Source: S010-25 sp964441285 (GTDB lineage: Bacteria > Pseudomonadota > Gammaproteobacteria > SZUA-229). From it: a DNA stretch of 64,000 bases. A model generated the notes under the pieces. That model was not told the DNA's origin. It did no database searches and saw only the letters and a list, made by a program, of their open reading frames with translations. The stretch lies in the NCBI GenBank assembly GCA_964441285.1, contig CAYTUK010000003.1, forward strand, positions 124,001-188,000, in the 5' to 3' direction. The position numbers and the translations under genes are program-made. Every line of letters starts with the position of its first letter. Position 1 is the first letter of the stretch. This document shows positions 17,874-26,766 of this stretch, piece by piece.

Positions 17874-18082
17874 TAAATGCTCCTGTGCCGGATGCATGAG
17901 TTGTGATGTATACTGTAAAAATAAACCCGCAGAGAACTAATGAACCGCACTCGGGTGCGATCCAGAGACGTGATAACTGGGTCATAAATACTCCTGCCGG
18001 AACGGCGTTGTAAGCTATTCTGAACCAGGAGTTATCAGCCCGGAGGCGGTTCGAGGCGAACTCCATCGCCTGCCTGGCTAGG

Positions 18083-18111
18083 AGCTTACTAGGCCGATCA
18101 ATGGGTGTCAA
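18083..18111 (-). promoter_or_regulatory. Candidate sigma-70 promoter for the Ehr-like operon
   Basis: On the minus strand a perfect -35 box TTGACA (18111-18106) is followed after 17 bases by TAAGCT (18088-18083), a weak -10. It points at hyfC and would give a leader of about 200 bases. That leader contains an imperfect stem with GATAACT near 17970 pairing with AGTTATC near 18035. The assignment rests on pattern only. Confidence 0.4.
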
Positions 18112-18161
18112 GAGGCCTGATATATTCTATTTTTTGATCTTTTTTGGCTGCGTTATGTCAG

Positions 18162-19511
18162 TTACTTAAGCTTATTATTCGTGTCTGTAATACCCCACAT
18201 ATCATAGGCATCAGTCCTGGTGATTTCTGCCAATATAATATCTCCTGGTTGAATACTGGCGTTTTCTGGTGCATCAATAAATACCTGTCCATCAATATCC
18301 GGCGCATCTGAGCTACTTCTGCCGATGATGTGTTCGCCGACCGTATCAATAATGATTTCACGGGTTTTACCGATATTGGTGGTTAATTTCGCTGTGCTGA
18401 TTTTCGCCTGCTTTTCCATGAATCGTTGTACCCGTTCCTGTTTAACTTCTTCAGCGACAGCGCCCTCTATTGCATTAGCTTTTGCACCTTCGACAGCGGA
18501 GTAGGCAAAGCAGCCAACGCGATCCAGTTGGGCGGCATCGAGAAAATCGAGTAGCTGTTGAAAGTCGGCTTCAGTCTCGCCAGGAAAACCAGCAATAAAG
18601 GTACTGCGTAAGGTAATATCTGGACAGATGGCGCGCCACTCCTGAATACGTTGTAATGTGTTTTCACTGGATGCAGGACGCTTCATGGCTTTTAGTATTT
18701 TTGGGCTGGCATGCTGAAAGGGAATGTCCAGATAGGGTAGAATTTTGCCTGCTGCCATTAATGGAATAACTTCATTCACATGCGGGTAAGGGTAAACGTA
18801 ATGTAAGCGCACCCAGACTCCAAATTGGCTTAAGGCTGAGCATAATTCAGTTAGCCGTGTTTTAACTGGCTGGCCGTTATAAAATTCGGTTTTGTATTTT
18901 ATATCGACACCATAAGCACTGGTATCCTGCGATACGATCAGCAATTCTTTTACCCCGGATTCAACCAGACGTTCTGCTTCGAGTAAAACATTATTGACTG
19001 GCCGGCTGTCAAGATTGCCACGTAAGGATGGAATAATGCAAAAAGTACAGTGATGATTGCAGCCTTCGGATATTTTCAGATAGGCATAATGTCTGGGTGT
19101 TAAACGAATACCCTGAGGTGGCACCAGATCAATAAAAGGGTCATGAGCCGGTGGCAGATGCTGATGCACGGCATGCATGACAGCATCGGTCGCATGTGGC
19201 CCAGTTACAGCTAGTACGTCAGGGTGAGTCTGTTTTACAATGTCGCCTTTAGCCCCCAGGCAGCCAGTGACAATTACCTTGCCATTTTCATTTAATGCTT
19301 CACTAATAGCATCGAGCGATTCCTGTACGGCGGCATCAATAAAACCACAGGTGTTCACAACGATCAGATCAGCATTCTCATAAGTGGGTGAAATAAGGTA
19401 ACCTTCGGCACGTAACCGGGTAAGAATGTGTTCGGAGTCAACGGTGGCTTTGGGACAACCCAGGCTGACGAAGCCAATACGAGCGGGATGATTATCGGAT
19501 AGAGGGGACAT
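18162..19511 (-). CDS. rimO: Ribosomal protein S12 methylthiotransferase RimO
   Basis: RimO adds a methylthio group to the conserved aspartate of ribosomal protein S12. The 449-residue protein has the three expected parts: an N-terminal UPF0004 domain with cluster cysteines in GFVSLGCPKATVDSE, VVNTCGFI and VTGCLGAKG; a radical SAM core with CNHHCTFC (CxxxCxxC); and a C-terminal TRAM domain (about 375-440). RimO is told apart from MiaB by the CPKATVDSE sequence and by the CIIPSLRG wording after the radical SAM motif. It is a single gene, divergent from tcdA. Confidence 0.95.
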   Translation of the reverse strand: MSPLSDNHPARIGFVSLGCPKATVDSEHILTRLRAEGYLISPTYENADLIVVNTCGFIDAAVQESLDAISEALNENGKVIVTGCLGAKGDIVKQTHPDVLAVTGPHATDAVMHAVHQHLPPAHDPFIDLVPPQGIRLTPRHYAYLKISEGCNHHCTFCIIPSLRGNLDSRPVNNVLLEAERLVESGVKELLIVSQDTSAYGVDIKYKTEFYNGQPVKTRLTELCSALSQFGVWVRLHYVYPYPHVNEVIPLMAAGKILPYLDIPFQHASPKILKAMKRPASSENTLQRIQEWRAICPDITLRSTFIAGFPGETEADFQQLLDFLDAAQLDRVGCFAYSAVEGAKANAIEGAVAEEVKQERVQRFMEKQAKISTAKLTTNIGKTREIIIDTVGEHIIGRSSSDAPDIDGQVFIDAPENASIQPGDIILAEITRTDAYDMWGITDTNNKLK

Positions 19512-19619
19512 GGGCTATTGTCTATATTTAAAATATGCGTATGTTACCTTAAAAAATAGCGGGTAGTTTTATTACTGAAACAAATGAAAAATCAGTAACC
19601 AAAGAAGAAGTGATAGGAT

Positions 19620-20411
19620 ATGAATGAAGAGCGTTTTAGTTCACTAGCGCGCGCGTATGGTCGCAAAAACTGGGGTCTAATACAAAACGCGCATATCTGT
19701 GTGGTGGGTGTCGGCGGTGTCGGTTCCTGGGCAGCAGAAGCACTGGCACGTACGGGTGTTGGAAAGATGACTCTAATTGATGGTGATGATATTGCTCGGA
19801 GTAATGTCAACCGGCAATGTCATACACTCGAATCGACCCTTGGTTTAATGAAGGCGACGGTGATGAAGCAGCGTATCCTGGACATTAACCCTGAGTGTGA
19901 ATGTGTTGTTATTGAAGAATACATTAATGAAAAAAATCTGTTTGATCTTATTCAGCCTGATTTTGATTGCGTAATTGATGCGATTGATCGCGTTAAATAC
20001 AAAGCGGCATTAATTTATTATTGCAGGCGTAATAAGATTCCCATTGTGACTACAGGAGGAGCTGGTGGGCTGATCGATCCCGCGCAAATCAAAGTAGCAG
20101 ATTTAGCGCGTACCTGGAATGATCCACTGGCGGCTTCGGTTCGCCTGCGTCTGCGACAGCAGTATAATTTCACCCGTAATCCAAAGCGCAGTTTCGGTGT
20201 GCCCTGTGTCTATTCTTCCGAACAGCAACGCTACCCGGACAGTGAGGGGAATGTGGGATATAAAAAACCAGGGGTGGCTGGGTTATCGCTGGATTGCAGT
20301 TTTGGTTATGGTTCGGTGGTGGCGGTTACTGCCACATTTGGTTTTAATGCTGCCGCTATTGCCATCAAAAAAGTCGGAAGTATGGCGTTTACGCAAAGCA
20401 TTGATAAATAA
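19620..20411 (+). CDS. tcdA: tRNA threonylcarbamoyladenosine dehydratase TcdA
   Basis: TcdA (CsdL/YgdL) is an E1-like enzyme that uses ATP to cyclise t6A37 in ANN-decoding tRNAs to ct6A. The 263-residue protein begins with the diagnostic ERFSSLARAYGRK, followed by the nucleotide-binding GVGGVGSW and the DGDDIARSNVNRQ adenylation motif. VIDAIDRVKYKAALI and TTGGAGGLIDPAQIKVADLART are further family features. A C-terminal membrane-associated helix is typical and may correspond to the hydrophobic segment near 230-250. It is divergent from rimO with about 110 bases between starts. Confidence 0.94.
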   Translation: MNEERFSSLARAYGRKNWGLIQNAHICVVGVGGVGSWAAEALARTGVGKMTLIDGDDIARSNVNRQCHTLESTLGLMKATVMKQRILDINPECECVVIEEYINEKNLFDLIQPDFDCVIDAIDRVKYKAALIYYCRRNKIPIVTTGGAGGLIDPAQIKVADLARTWNDPLAASVRLRLRQQYNFTRNPKRSFGVPCVYSSEQQRYPDSEGNVGYKKPGVAGLSLDCSFGYGSVVAVTATFGFNAAAIAIKKVGSMAFTQSIDK

Positions 20412-20477
20412 AGACTTTATACCGTTTCCGCATAATATTATTATTTTTCGTCGGTTTTCTCTTTTTTAGAGTCTTTG

Positions 20478-20570
20478 TCAGAAGATTTTGATCGCCTTAC
20501 CCATAGCATTCTCCCAATCGCCCTCTATCTTGAGATTGTCTGGTTTAGGGCCTGTCTTTTTCTTTTTCAT
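20478..20570 (-). CDS. Small basic protein, 30 residues, possibly frameshifted
   Basis: A short frame begins MKKKKTGPKPDNLKIEGDWE and stops at TGA after AIKIF. The stretch PxxLKIEGxWEDAxxKAL resembles a family of small conserved bacterial proteins that I recall by pattern; no function is known. After the GKA codons the +1 frame continues as RSKSSDKDSKKEKTDEK before its own stop, which looks like the charged tail such proteins carry, so a one-base slip may have shortened the product. No strong ribosome-binding site is visible. It occupies otherwise empty sequence between tcdA and pyrF. Confidence 0.4.
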   Translation of the reverse strand: MKKKKTGPKPDNLKIEGDWENAMGKAIKIF

Positions 20571-20682
20571 AATTTATTTCATGGGAAGTTTATCCCCTTC
20601 AGGTGTACAGATTCATTAAGCCACAACACATTGCGCCAAGTATAAATTTATATATATGTTAATATTTTATCTCACACAAAAT

Positions 20683-20704
20683 AAAGCCTGCAAAAGCAGG
20701 CTTT
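20683..20704 (-). terminator. Rho-independent terminator after pyrF
   Basis: A perfect nine-base stem (AAAGCCTGC, loop AAAA, GCAGGCTTT) lies 28 bases past the pyrF stop codon. Read on the minus strand it is followed by a T-rich run (TTTATTTTG), as expected for an intrinsic terminator of pyrF. Confidence 0.8.
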
Positions 20705-20731
20705 GAATTTTAGTACTTATACCGCAGTGGA

Positions 20732-21532
20732 TCACATCATCTGTACTGCACCCATACAATCACTTAGACCATTATAATTAGATGCATTGTTATGAACCGT
20801 TTTTGGCTTTTTTTCGTCCAAAGCCCTCTGAATGTCAGTAATTATGTTTTTTGCCATCTCAAGAGGATCACTTGCCTGCACTATAGGTCTACCAACAACC
20901 AAATAATCAGAACCATATGTAATTGCCTGATATGGAGTGAGTGATCGTTTATGGTCGTTTGTTGATGCCCTCTCTGTGCGAATACCTGGAGTTACAATGT
21001 AGAAATCATCTCCTAATTCATCTCGTAAGTTTCTAACTGATTCACCAGATGCAATAACACCATCGCAATCTAATTCAATTGCTGTTTTTGCCCTGTAACT
21101 AATAACTTTATCAATAGTTGCATCCTTTCCATATAGAGATTTAATATCATCATCGTCCATACTTGACAATACTGTAAGCATAAGAAATTTCAACTTGTCA
21201 CTGCTTGCACCCTTTTTTGCTGCTATAACAACTTCACTAACTCCATCTAATGTCATTAGTTCTATAAAATCCACTGATTCACTAGGAGTATTTTTAATAG
21301 CTTGTTGTATGGTGGTAGGTATATCTGACATCTTTAAATCTAAGAATACTTTTTTACCCATTTCAGCTAATTCATTTATAACCGTGTAATGAGTACCGAA
21401 AAATAACTGCCATCCAACCTTATAAAACTCAACTTCATCACCTAGTTTTTTCACTACTTGCATAGCTTCATCTGCGGTGTTGAAGTCAAGGGCAACGATC
21501 AATCTGTCTTTTGCTTCAATGTTTTTATTCAT
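20732..21532 (-). CDS. pyrF: Orotidine-5'-phosphate decarboxylase
   Basis: PyrF removes CO2 from orotidine monophosphate to give UMP, the last step of pyrimidine synthesis. The sequence opens KDRLIVALDFNTADEA, has the catalytic lysine/aspartate motif in FLDLKMSDIPTTIQQA (usual form DLKxxDIPxT) and ends the barrel with VTPGIR and YLVVGRPI. I place the start at ATG 21532 (MNKNIEAKDR), with AGAGAG nine bases before it; the frame extends ten codons further upstream without a better signal. A C-terminal tail of about 30 residues (after IQRALDEKK) exceeds the usual length. The gene and its flanks are AT-richer than neighbours. Confidence 0.93.
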   Translation of the reverse strand: MNKNIEAKDRLIVALDFNTADEAMQVVKKLGDEVEFYKVGWQLFFGTHYTVINELAEMGKKVFLDLKMSDIPTTIQQAIKNTPSESVDFIELMTLDGVSEVVIAAKKGASSDKLKFLMLTVLSSMDDDDIKSLYGKDATIDKVISYRAKTAIELDCDGVIASGESVRNLRDELGDDFYIVTPGIRTERASTNDHKRSLTPYQAITYGSDYLVVGRPIVQASDPLEMAKNIITDIQRALDEKKPKTVHNNASNYNGLSDCMGAVQMM

Positions 21533-21976
21533 GGCACACTCTCTGGTTATGGTAAGGCGCAATCCAGCACCAAAACACTATTAGATTTTAAGTTTAAGGG
21601 TTCAAAAATGGGAAGAGATATTACCTGACCACAACCTAAAAAGGTATGGCTCCAAGGGAGTGTTATTGTTTTATTGTGCTTCATGTCACCAATGGGCGAT
21701 TATTAACACTTTTTATACCTCAGTTCACGACTATCTTGTATAAAAAAACTCTACACATGCAACATGTAGTGTACACCCACTATTTTTAAATAGCTTGACT
21801 TTATTGATTCACTTTCTTTTGCATTTAATTGGCACACCAAGCTATTTAGTAACATGTATATTATTTGAAATAAATTAATATATGTTAATTTGCGTTAAGT
21901 ACATACTTCTGAAAAAAGTTTTTAAAAAGTACAATAAAGACAAAATAGTTTGAAAAGTAAACCCTCCTTTCTGCGT
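21533..21976. other. AT-rich intergenic region, no gene seen
   Basis: These 444 bases lie between pyrF and the next gene on the same strand. No convincing reading frame or RNA gene was found. The stretch is rich in A and T, with a short dyad (ACATG-CAA-CATGT near 21756) and AATTAATATATGTTAAT near 21873, which partly echoes a similar run on the other side of pyrF near 20645. It should contain the pyrF promoter on the minus strand. Confidence 0.5.
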
Positions 21977-22702
21977 TTAGCGATAGGCACAGTCGCGTTC
22001 CAGCTCTACTAGATGTGGCAATAACTCGGAATGTTTTTGCACATGAAAAATATATCGCGGCACATTTCGCTCGGTAGATTGTGCCATAAAAGGTTCACCC
22101 CAGAAACTAAGCAGTGCTTCGGTACCGCCACTATGATGGCTGTCGGCAAGAATAAATGAAATATTTTTGCTCAATGTGCACCAGTGAGGTTCATTGACCC
22201 TGGAATGACCTGGGCATGCCAGGATTTTTGGGTGTATTTCTTTCTGCCACAGTGCCAGCTGGCTCTCATCGAGAACGAACTGGATCGAGGTGACCATAGA
22301 ATTTTCCACCACAGGGCGAAGTAGTGCATCGAATAGTGGCTGAGTTTGATACATCGAAAGGCAGACATTGTACATAATCACGTCCTCTTTCATGTGTCGG
22401 GCAAACTGTTCATTCACCGTGCGTAGCTGCCGTGGTCCCACCAGGATAATATCGGGTGACTTGAGTGTTGACTGTATTCTGCGTACTACATGTTCAGTTT
22501 GGTCGATCTGTTCTGCGGTGCGCTCATTATTTCTTGTGTGACGCATGAAATTAATAAACAGGAGTCCCATTAAAGCTAATACGATAAGCAGAATGCCATG
22601 ATCATCCACAACATTTAACATATTCAGAATGATAGCCGCTGCGGCAGCGAAAAGCCCCGCTATCGCATCCCATTCATAGTTGAGTAATTTTTTTATCTTC
22701 AT
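21977..22702 (-). CDS. Hypothetical membrane-anchored protein, 241 residues
   Basis: No family is recognised. Two adjacent hydrophobic segments (about residues 12-30 and 36-53) form an N-terminal hairpin anchor, followed by a short helical linker and a soluble domain of about 160 residues on the cytoplasmic side by the positive-inside rule. The soluble part begins PDIILVGPRQL and includes DVIMYNVCLSMYQ, SIQFVLDE and NISFILADS strands spaced like an alpha/beta fold. It distantly recalls signal-response domains of the phospholipase D-like type, but no HxK motif is present. It is flanked by long non-coding gaps and appears to be transcribed alone. Confidence 0.7.
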   Translation of the reverse strand: MKIKKLLNYEWDAIAGLFAAAAAIILNMLNVVDDHGILLIVLALMGLLFINFMRHTRNNERTAEQIDQTEHVVRRIQSTLKSPDIILVGPRQLRTVNEQFARHMKEDVIMYNVCLSMYQTQPLFDALLRPVVENSMVTSIQFVLDESQLALWQKEIHPKILACPGHSRVNEPHWCTLSKNISFILADSHHSGGTEALLSFWGEPFMAQSTERNVPRYIFHVQKHSELLPHLVELERDCAYR

Positions 22703-23059
22703 TTTAATTAAGGTCTGGCAATGCGGTAGAAAAGATAGATTTATACCAGCAATTGACTATAACGCCAACTTTTTATTTCAGATATGCGACCATTTACTAA
22801 CAGTACAGATGAAAAGGCTACCTATGGTTCAAGACCGTCAGCCACAGGGATTGCGGGTGCCGAGCCGACAGGAATGTATTCACCGCGTGTCTTTAACCCG
22901 TTCCATTCGTTTCAGTAATAACCATCTATCCTGCCCGGTCAATGGGCTAATAATAGGCAGTTACACCGCTTTATTTACAGCCCCATTAACGCTGGAAATT
23001 CTCTAGAAAAGTGTCCGAGATGGGTTGATCTGCATTACTATCCGCTCCGATGGCTCCAG
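22703..23059. other. Intergenic region with a possible dispersed repeat
   Basis: No gene is supported in these 357 bases. Near 22838-22868 the run CAGGGATTGCGGGTGCCGAG closely matches CGCAGGGATGCGGGTGTCGAGC near 30068-30090, suggesting a small dispersed non-coding repeat. Confidence 0.4.
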
Positions 23060-24331
23060 TTAATCTATATTATTCAAGCTGGCAGCAGTGATACTGCTGC
23101 TGACTACGTTCTCTATAATATGGGCATACGTAACCACAATGCGATTAAAATCCTGGCTAATGGGTTGTGAATTACTGCCTAATTGCCTGAGCCGGTTATT
23201 CTTCGCAAGTAATCCTTCCAATGTTGTTTCAAGCTGATTTAGTGATGTTAACTGTAGCAGTGCATTTTTTTCCAGCAATAAATTAACTTCATCCTTAAAG
23301 TTGTTCATGTATGGGCCGCAAATAATAGCGCAGCCGAACTGGGCGGGTTCAAGTATATTATGGCCGCCAATGGGAACAAACGATCCTCCCATTATTACCA
23401 GCTTTGCGGCGGCGAAGTAATTGATTAATTCGCCAACGGTATCGAGTATATAAATACTGGTATGGTTGTCGATAACATCGTGCTGGCTATGCACAGCAAT
23501 AGTTAAATCAGGGCTTAACTGTTTTAACTGGCGCATAATTGTCGGGCAGCGTTCGGGGTGTCGCGGCGCAATAAACAGCAGTTCATTGCGGTCTAGATTT
23601 AACCAGTGCCTGGCTATCTGTAATTCTTCATCATTATGGGTGGAAGCGACCAGCACATAGTCGCGGTCTATTTTTAACGTCGCATGATGTGATGCCTCGG
23701 CTTTTTTGCCATATTTTAAATTACCGATGACATGCAATTTATTTTCATCTGCACCGAGTGCCAGGTAGGCGGTCTGATCCAGCTCGGAACGGGTATAAAT
23801 ATTGTCGGTGTAACATAATGTGCTTTTTAGTAACGCTTTTATCCAGACATTTGCAGACATGGTTTTTATCGATAAACGTGCATTGATAATTGAAACCGGA
23901 CAATGGTTTTTATGGCAGTAATAAAACAGGTTAGGCCAGATTTCTGTTTCTACAACGAACAGAGCCTGTGGCTTGAGTTTGCGAATAAAACGGTTTACGG
24001 CAAAAGCCCAGTCAAAGGGCAGATAGGCGTGTTTGAGATTAGAGCGGGCTTGCTGCTGTACTATTTTTGCACCGGTGACAGTATTAGTGGTGACGATTAT
24101 CTGTAGAGAAGACTGGTCGTGCAAAATTTCGGTTATCAATGGCAGAGCAGTAATAACTTCGCCAACGGATGCGCAGTGAAACCAGAGCGCGTGCTTCGGT
24201 AAATGATTTAAGTTGAAGCCGGTACGTTGCCAGAAATAGCGAAGCTGTTTATTACGCAGACTAAACCAGGCGAAATAAAGCAGTAGAATGGGTGATAAAG
24301 TAAAAATCAGCAGGCGGTAACCAAATATCAT
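23060..24331 (-). CDS. waaA: 3-deoxy-D-manno-octulosonic acid (Kdo) transferase
   Basis: WaaA (KdtA) transfers Kdo from CMP-Kdo to the lipid A precursor at the cytoplasmic face of the inner membrane. The 423-residue protein has the N-terminal membrane segment (about 4-20), the acceptor-site motif FHCASVGEV with the catalytic region around it, VVETEIWPNLFYYC in the middle, and VIMGGSFVPIGGHNILEPAQF near the C-terminus, all characteristic of GT30. It follows lpxL by 11 bases on the same strand. CMP-Kdo would come from the kds genes near 39-41.6 kb. Confidence 0.95.
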   Translation of the reverse strand: MIFGYRLLIFTLSPILLLYFAWFSLRNKQLRYFWQRTGFNLNHLPKHALWFHCASVGEVITALPLITEILHDQSSLQIIVTTNTVTGAKIVQQQARSNLKHAYLPFDWAFAVNRFIRKLKPQALFVVETEIWPNLFYYCHKNHCPVSIINARLSIKTMSANVWIKALLKSTLCYTDNIYTRSELDQTAYLALGADENKLHVIGNLKYGKKAEASHHATLKIDRDYVLVASTHNDEELQIARHWLNLDRNELLFIAPRHPERCPTIMRQLKQLSPDLTIAVHSQHDVIDNHTSIYILDTVGELINYFAAAKLVIMGGSFVPIGGHNILEPAQFGCAIICGPYMNNFKDEVNLLLEKNALLQLTSLNQLETTLEGLLAKNNRLRQLGSNSQPISQDFNRIVVTYAHIIENVVSSSITAASLNNID

Positions 24332-24342
24332 TGTTTATCACG

Positions 24343-25278
24343 TCATTGTTTGTGTTTTGAATAAAAATTATTGTTTCGGTCTGCGGTGGTTTTGAAGCGT
24401 TTGTGCATCCAGCCATATTGTTCAGCATTGGCATATACCATTGTTTCGATGCTCTGGTTAATACGGGCACTGTCGTTTTCGATATTGTCAGAAGGAAAAT
24501 TGTCCAGTGGGGGTAGCATCACTATTTTATAGGCTGATGTTTTTTCGAGGCGCACGGGGTAGAAGGGCACAATGGTGGCACTGGTCATTTTTACCATTTT
24601 AGTTGTTGCCGTCAGGGTGGAGGCTATACCTCCAAGGTAAGGAGTAAAAACAATATCTTGGTCAGCGAAATCCTGATCGGGTGCAAACCAGGTAGAATGA
24701 CCCTTTTTCAGACCACGAATGACAGCACGTACATTTTTGTTTTCAATTAATTCGTCGCCGTAGTGAGCGCGACAATGTTCCATCATGGCGTTAAATAGCG
24801 GGTTATGGGCTTTTTTATAGACTCCGTTATAGGGTGCCGCATAAAAACCAATCATCCGTGCGCCAATATCGAGAGTGGTGAAGTGGCCGGTGAGTAAGAT
24901 GACACCGTTACCTTTTTGCATGGCATGGTGAAGGTAATGCAGGCCTTCAATGGTACAGTTGTTTTTCAATTTTTCGGTTTTTCCGAACCATGCGTGTCCG
25001 GTTTCAAATATGGATATCCCCAGACTGCGGAAACAGGCAAGATTGAGTTGTTCTATTTGTTGTTCGGTGTAATTGGGGTAAGCCTGTTTTAGATTAATGT
25101 ATGCAATGCGTTTTCGCGATGTGGTTAATTGATAGATTAGCCAGCCAAGTTTTGAACCCAGAAAAAATGACCAGCTCACCGGCAGGTAAGTGAATAATTT
25201 TAATACCCCAAACCCTAACCACATCGGCCAGTATTTTGGTTGTAGGTAGCTTTTGTATGGAAATCGGGTGTGAGGCAC
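24343..25278 (-). CDS. lpxL: Lauroyl/myristoyl lipid A acyltransferase (LpxL/HtrB family)
   Basis: The 311-residue protein has an N-terminal membrane segment and the Hx4D/E acyltransferase motif as LLTGHFTTLD, followed by GVYKKAHNPLFNAMM and the WFAPDQDF motif, as in LpxL/LpxP. It adds a secondary acyl chain to Kdo2-lipid IVA in the inner membrane. The motif ends in aspartate (HFTTLD) where Enterobacteria usually have glutamate, which the family allows. Which fatty acid is used cannot be judged from sequence. It immediately precedes waaA, so Kdo addition and acylation are likely co-expressed. Confidence 0.92.
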   Translation of the reverse strand: MPHTRFPYKSYLQPKYWPMWLGFGVLKLFTYLPVSWSFFLGSKLGWLIYQLTTSRKRIAYINLKQAYPNYTEQQIEQLNLACFRSLGISIFETGHAWFGKTEKLKNNCTIEGLHYLHHAMQKGNGVILLTGHFTTLDIGARMIGFYAAPYNGVYKKAHNPLFNAMMEHCRAHYGDELIENKNVRAVIRGLKKGHSTWFAPDQDFADQDIVFTPYLGGIASTLTATTKMVKMTSATIVPFYPVRLEKTSAYKIVMLPPLDNFPSDNIENDSARINQSIETMVYANAEQYGWMHKRFKTTADRNNNFYSKHKQ

Positions 25279-25388
25279 TGTTAGTCGGCGCTGTGATCAG
25301 GTGCGGGGTTTGCGTATGTATAAAATGCGATCCAGTTTCTTATTGTCTGAATAATGCGGATTAATTGGTGACACCAGTGGGTTACGCA

Positions 25389-26741
25389 TTAGCCGGGGTT
25401 TCGAATCAGCCATTTATTAATTCCAGCCACGTCAGCCTGGGTGAGAATGCCAGCAACGCTCTTTAACTCCAGACTGTCAGTAATGTATTTATAACGTGCT
25501 GCAAAATAATCGCGTTTGCTGCTGTATAATAATTTCTGTGCAATTAACACATCAACACTGGTGCGGGTGCCTGCATCATAGCCAGCAGTGGTTGCGTCAA
25601 GCGAGGTCTGTGTAGAGATAACGGCCTGTTTTCTTGCTTTCACCGTGGCAATATCCGATTCAACGCCCAGGAATGAAGAACGTGCGAGTGCCGCCGTTGA
25701 ACGTTGCGCCTGTTCCAGAAGCGCCTGTGCTCTGTCCAGGTCAGCCGCTTTTTGTCGAATGGTTGAACTGGTCAGGCCGCCACTATAAATGGGGACGTCG
25801 AGTGACAGGATTACTTTGGCATCGGTGCTTTTATTGGCAGGAAAGAGAAAGCCGGAAAAGTTGCGAGCACCTGAATTAGTCGTGCCATAAGAGGCGTTCA
25901 GGCTTACTTTTGGATAGTAACCACCTTTGCTGCTATCGTAGGCGCTATTGGCCGCATCAACCGCATATTGTGCAGCACGTATGGAGAAATTATTTTCCAG
26001 CGCTTTCTTTTTCCATGCGTTGATGTCCATCGGTTCAGGCGCAACGAGTGGAATTTTTGGGCGCACAATTTTTAGCTTGGTGCTGTATAAATTAATAATG
26101 ACACCGAGTGCTTCGCGGGCATTGGAGAGATTATTGGTGGCGATAATCTTATCCGCTGTTGTAATATCGTAACTGGCCTGCTGCTCTTTTACGTCGGTGA
26201 TTGCAGATAGACCCACTTTATACCGTTCTTTACTTTGTTCCAGTTGTTTACCGATGGCTTTTTTTTCGGCCTCAGCGGTTTCCAGTGCATCAACCGCAGT
26301 GAGCACAGTAAAATATGCTTTGGTTACTCGCAAGATGGTATTTTGTCTGGCGACCTCAAGGTTGGCTCGTGCCTCGGCAGCGATGGCATCTCCCTGGGCA
26401 AGGTGATCAAATATGGCTTTATTATAGATAACCTGGTTTAAATTAAGGCTGTAACCATTACTGTTATTCTGTGAGCTGCTGGTTATGCCTGAACGTTCAG
26501 TCTGGTTCTGTCCACGCTGGATAAAGGCATTAAAACCAAGCTGCGGCAATATTGCTGCGGTACTTTGTGAGGTTGCTTCGCTAGTGGCTAAGTAGCGTGC
26601 ATAGGCGGCCTGATAAGTCGTGTCGTACTGTTGTGCGCGTGCCAGTGCTTCAGACAGATCGAGGGCGTGAGCGCTAAGGGTTGAAAACAGGCAGGAGAAG
26701 CTAAGCGTTAGCAGGATACCAAAACGGAGTTTATTTCTCAT
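25389..26741 (-). CDS. tolC: TolC-family outer membrane efflux channel
   Basis: The 450-residue precursor has a signal peptide of about 26 residues (ending SAHA-LDL) and two TolC repeats: LDLSEALARAQQYDTTYQAAYA at the start and the internal DINAWKKKALENNFSIRAA repeat. YSLNLNQVIYNKAIFDHLAQG and DAKVILSLDVPIYSGGLTSST are the beta-strand parts of each half. TolC forms the trimeric exit duct for RND pumps and type I secretion. It is the probable partner for the RND pair at 49.2-53.5 kb, which has no outer membrane gene of its own. The pcm-rhodanese-tolC-lpxL-waaA order resembles the region next to thiC in other gammaproteobacteria. Confidence 0.93.
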   Translation of the reverse strand: MRNKLRFGILLTLSFSCLFSTLSAHALDLSEALARAQQYDTTYQAAYARYLATSEATSQSTAAILPQLGFNAFIQRGQNQTERSGITSSSQNNSNGYSLNLNQVIYNKAIFDHLAQGDAIAAEARANLEVARQNTILRVTKAYFTVLTAVDALETAEAEKKAIGKQLEQSKERYKVGLSAITDVKEQQASYDITTADKIIATNNLSNAREALGVIINLYSTKLKIVRPKIPLVAPEPMDINAWKKKALENNFSIRAAQYAVDAANSAYDSSKGGYYPKVSLNASYGTTNSGARNFSGFLFPANKSTDAKVILSLDVPIYSGGLTSSTIRQKAADLDRAQALLEQAQRSTAALARSSFLGVESDIATVKARKQAVISTQTSLDATTAGYDAGTRTSVDVLIAQKLLYSSKRDYFAARYKYITDSLELKSVAGILTQADVAGINKWLIRNPG

Positions 26742-26766
26742 GAGTCGCTACATTCCTGTTACTGTG

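Noticed and set aside
17866..18111. Frame of 81 codons upstream of hyfC
   Set aside because: It would start at TTG at the proposed -35 box, has no ribosome-binding site and no recognisable sequence. It is treated as leader.
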